Below are positions 4,831 through 6,623 of a stretch of DNA of 6,623 nucleotides, in pieces (the stretch's first letter is position 1; the number at the start of each line of letters is the position of its first letter). Source of the DNA: Desulfobacteraceae bacterium (GTDB taxonomy: Bacteria; Desulfobacterota; Desulfobacteria; Desulfobacterales; Desulfobacteraceae); the NCBI GenBank assembly GCA_015486915.1, contig WFQS01000518.1, positions 1 to 6,623 of the forward strand. Direction: 5' to 3'. Under the pieces are notes generated by a model. That model did no database searches and was not told the origin of the DNA. It saw only the letters and a program-made list of their open reading frames with translations. The position numbers and the translations under genes were made by a program.

Positions 4831-6408
4831 ATGAGAAAAGTAAATTATGAGGCCCTAAGTCCACTGCATTTTCTTGACAGAAGTGCATATGTTTTTCCGG
4901 AAAAAACCGCTGTCATTTATAATGGCACTGAATGTACTTTCAGCAGGTTTAAAGACCGTGTATGCCGCCTGGCAAATGCCCTTGAACAAAAAGGTATAAA
5001 AAAAGGTGATAAAGTAGCCTTTTTATCACCAAACACTCCTTATCTTCTCGAAGGACATCATGGAATCCCCCTGATAGGAGCTGTTATAGTCCCCATTAAT
5101 ATTAGACTTGCCCCTGAAGAAGTTGCCTATATTCTAAGGGATTCCCAAAGTAAATTTCTATTTATTGATACTGAATTTGCAGGCTCCATTCAACCGGTTC
5201 TAAATGAAATAAAAGAGATGAACATAGAGCTTGTCAATATATGCGATGTGCAGGAAAAAGCCTTTGATGCCGTGGATTATGAAGAATTTATTTCCGTCGA
5301 TGCCGGAGAATATTTTTTCGGGGTCGAGGATGAACTTCAGCCTATAAGTTTAAATTATACAAGCGGAACAACCGGACGTCCAAAAGGAGTGCTTTATTCC
5401 CACAGAGGAACATATTTAAATGCGCTTGGTGAAATTCTTGAATATCATATTGACTCCAACTCAAAATACCTGTGGACGCTGCCCATGTTCCACTGTAATG
5501 GATGGTGCCACACATGGGGAGTGTTTGCACCTGGTGCGACTCAGATATGTCTGCGCAAGGTAGTGCCTGAAGAAATTTTTGCCCATATAGAAAAATACAG
5601 GGCAACCCATCTCTGTGGTGCACCTGTTGTACTTGCCGGAATGAGCGACTACGCCCAAAACCACGAAGTTAATGTCACCGAGGGTTTCATTGTCAACACT
5701 GCAGGTGCCCCGCCATCACCTGCAATTATTAAACAGATGGAGCACATGGGCTGTTCCGTGACTCAATGTTACGGCCTTACGGAACTATACGGTCCCCACA
5801 GTTTATGCGAATGGAAAAAGGAATGGGACGATCTTCCCATTGAAGAACGTGCAAAAATTAAAGCAAGACAGGGTGTACCCTATATCACCACAAATTATAT
5901 GGATGTGGTTGATCAGGAAACCATGGAACCGATACCCCATGATGGAAAGACTCTCGGAGAGATTGTTGCAAGGGGCAATAATGTTATGCTTGGATACCAC
6001 AATGCTCCTGAAGAAAATGAAAAAGCGTTCAGGGGAGGATGGTTCCACAGCGGGGATCTTGCCGTTACCCACCCGGATGGATATATAGAAATAAAAGATC
6101 GCTTGAAAGATGTGATCATAAGTGGTGGAGAAAACATTTCTTCCGTTGAAGTTGAAAACGTGCTGTATGAGCATCCTGATATTCTGGAGGTTGCAGTTGT
6201 TGGAATCCCCGACGAAAAATGGCAGGAAGTGCCTAAAGCCTATATTACTCTGCGTGCCGGGGCTACTGCCACTGAAAAAGATATTAAAAATTTCTGCCAA
6301 CAGCATCTTGCAAAATTTAAAGCACCAAAAGCAATTGAATTTACAGCTTTACCAAAAACAGCAACTGGAAAAATCCAAAAGCATGTTTTAAGGGCAAGAA
6401 ATAAATAA
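4831..6408 (+). CDS. AMP-forming acyl-CoA ligase (fatty-acid/short-to-medium-chain acyl-CoA synthetase)
   Basis: The enzyme would activate a carboxylic acid with ATP to an acyl-adenylate and transfer it to CoA, releasing AMP and pyrophosphate in the cytoplasm. The 525-residue protein has the usual full length and all core ANL-superfamily motifs. These are the phosphate-binding loop YTSGTTGRPKG (176-186), MFHCNGW (219-225), YGLTE (314-318), GWFHSGDL with Asp409, and KDRLKD with Arg424 followed by SGGENIS at the domain hinge. PKTATGKIQK carries the C-terminal catalytic Lys514. The N-terminus, MRKVNYEALSPLHFLDRSAY, resembles the AlkK/DmdB-like branch annotated as medium- or long-chain fatty-acid or methylmercaptopropionate CoA ligases. 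The substrate cannot be read from the sequence. The gene stands alone, with a long untranslated region upstream and a terminator about 130 nt downstream. Confidence 0.93.
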   Translation: MRKVNYEALSPLHFLDRSAYVFPEKTAVIYNGTECTFSRFKDRVCRLANALEQKGIKKGDKVAFLSPNTPYLLEGHHGIPLIGAVIVPINIRLAPEEVAYILRDSQSKFLFIDTEFAGSIQPVLNEIKEMNIELVNICDVQEKAFDAVDYEEFISVDAGEYFFGVEDELQPISLNYTSGTTGRPKGVLYSHRGTYLNALGEILEYHIDSNSKYLWTLPMFHCNGWCHTWGVFAPGATQICLRKVVPEEIFAHIEKYRATHLCGAPVVLAGMSDYAQNHEVNVTEGFIVNTAGAPPSPAIIKQMEHMGCSVTQCYGLTELYGPHSLCEWKKEWDDLPIEERAKIKARQGVPYITTNYMDVVDQETMEPIPHDGKTLGEIVARGNNVMLGYHNAPEENEKAFRGGWFHSGDLAVTHPDGYIEIKDRLKDVIISGGENISSVEVENVLYEHPDILEVAVVGIPDEKWQEVPKAYITLRAGATATEKDIKNFCQQHLAKFKAPKAIEFTALPKTATGKIQKHVLRARNK

Positions 6409-6539
6409 CATAGTTATTGTTTTGCAGCCACATCATCAACTTGGCCTTTTGTTTAATAGATGTCATGAAGTTGATTATTCCTCTCTATAACCAAGGCCAT
6501 TTAAAAGGACAGAAATAAACTTTCTTATATCGTAACACC
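6409..6539 (+). other. 3' untranslated or intergenic stretch after the acyl-CoA ligase
   Basis: There is no ORF of note in this stretch. AATAAC/GTTATT around the stop codon (6404-6409 and 6413-6418) forms a weak A+T hairpin. ATCAACTT (6435-6442) complements AAGTTGAT (6468-6475), and GGCCTT (6443-6448) complements AAGGCC (6493-6498), the latter pair interleaved with the former. The stretch leads straight into the terminator at 6540-6591, so it is probably transcribed as a long 3' UTR or as a separate small RNA. No promoter inside it could be assigned. Confidence 0.4.
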
Positions 6540-6591
6540 GCCATGGGGCGGGTCTGGGACTTAGTCCGAGTCAGCCTCATGGCTTTTTTTT
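6540..6591 (+). terminator. Strong intrinsic terminator downstream of the acyl-CoA ligase
   Basis: GCCATGGGGC (6540-6549) pairs with GCCTCATGGC (6574-6583) over 10 bp, including one G·U. The stem is closed over an inner GGAC-TTA-GTCC hairpin (6557-6567) and followed by eight T residues (6584-6591). This is a textbook Rho-independent terminator with an elaborated loop. The 5' arm can alternatively form CCGCC-ATGG-GGCGG (6538-6551), which would disrupt the terminator stem. Confidence 0.88.
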
Positions 6592-6623
6592 ATTTAAACC
6601 ATACGAGGATGATTTATTTAAAC
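6589..6623. repeat. 11-bp direct repeat TTTATTTAAAC at the window edge
   Basis: The exact 11-mer TTTATTTAAAC occurs at 6589-6599 and again at 6613-6623, a 24-bp period. The second copy ends with the window, so further copies cannot be excluded. Low complexity makes chance plausible. Confidence 0.35.

Noticed and set aside
5803..6306. 167-codon minus-strand ORF inside the acyl-CoA ligase
   Set aside because: It is antisense to strongly conserved catalytic motifs of the ligase and has no recognisable domain or start signal.
6540..6591. Known riboswitch, 4.5S/SRP RNA or integron attC site
   Set aside because: The stem and T run fit an intrinsic terminator. I could not match conserved riboswitch cores, the SRP GGAA-loop signature or the paired core sites of attC.
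1..6623. CRISPR array, insertion sequence or prophage
   Set aside because: There are no regularly spaced long repeats, no terminal inverted repeats with a transposase and no phage-type genes.

Overview
This is an ordinary-looking chromosomal segment of a Gram-negative bacterium. It has moderately low G+C, a lipoprotein lytic transglycosylase that implies an outer membrane and periplasm, and a proteobacterial-type tRNA–tuf cluster. The tuf and acyl-CoA ligase sequences would fit a low-G+C member of the Desulfobacterota/Deltaproteobacteria. That placement is an inference and the window does not prove it. No mobile element, CRISPR array or phage gene is visible.

Left part (1–750, minus strand): a promoter with a G+C-rich discriminator drives tRNA-Thr(TGT), tRNA-Tyr(GTA), tRNA-Gly(TCC), tRNA-Thr(GGT) and then tuf, which runs off the left edge. 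This is the same gene order as thrU-tyrU-glyT-thrT-tufB of Escherichia coli. It couples supply of elongation factor Tu to four tRNAs.

Middle part (about 900–4403, plus strand): a near-consensus promoter at 921–949 precedes a roughly 260-nt leader. The leader carries two interleaved inverted repeats, one of them terminator-like. Next come an MltD-type membrane-bound lytic murein transglycosylase with three to four LysM repeats, a tRNA-Arg(CCT) only 5 nt after its stop codon, and a U32-family protein most like TrhP, the prephenate-dependent tRNA U34 hydroxylase. The TrhP-like gene starts 14 nt after the tRNA CCA end and has no visible Shine-Dalgarno site. The three genes look co-transcribed, so tRNA processing would separate the two messages. 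TrhP acts on U34-containing tRNAs, and tRNA-Thr(TGT) in the left cluster is of that class.

Right part (4404–6623, plus strand): a 427-nt A+T-rich gap holds several short palindromes, a tandem GAGGCGC repeat and a doubtful 26-codon ORF. It is followed by a complete 525-residue AMP-forming acyl-CoA ligase with all core motifs. About 130 nt after its stop lies a strong intrinsic terminator whose 5' arm can also form a competing hairpin.

I found no clearly new biological system. The points most worth a second look are the structured leader before mltD, the tRNA embedded between mltD and the TrhP-like gene, and the bistable RNA at the 3' end.
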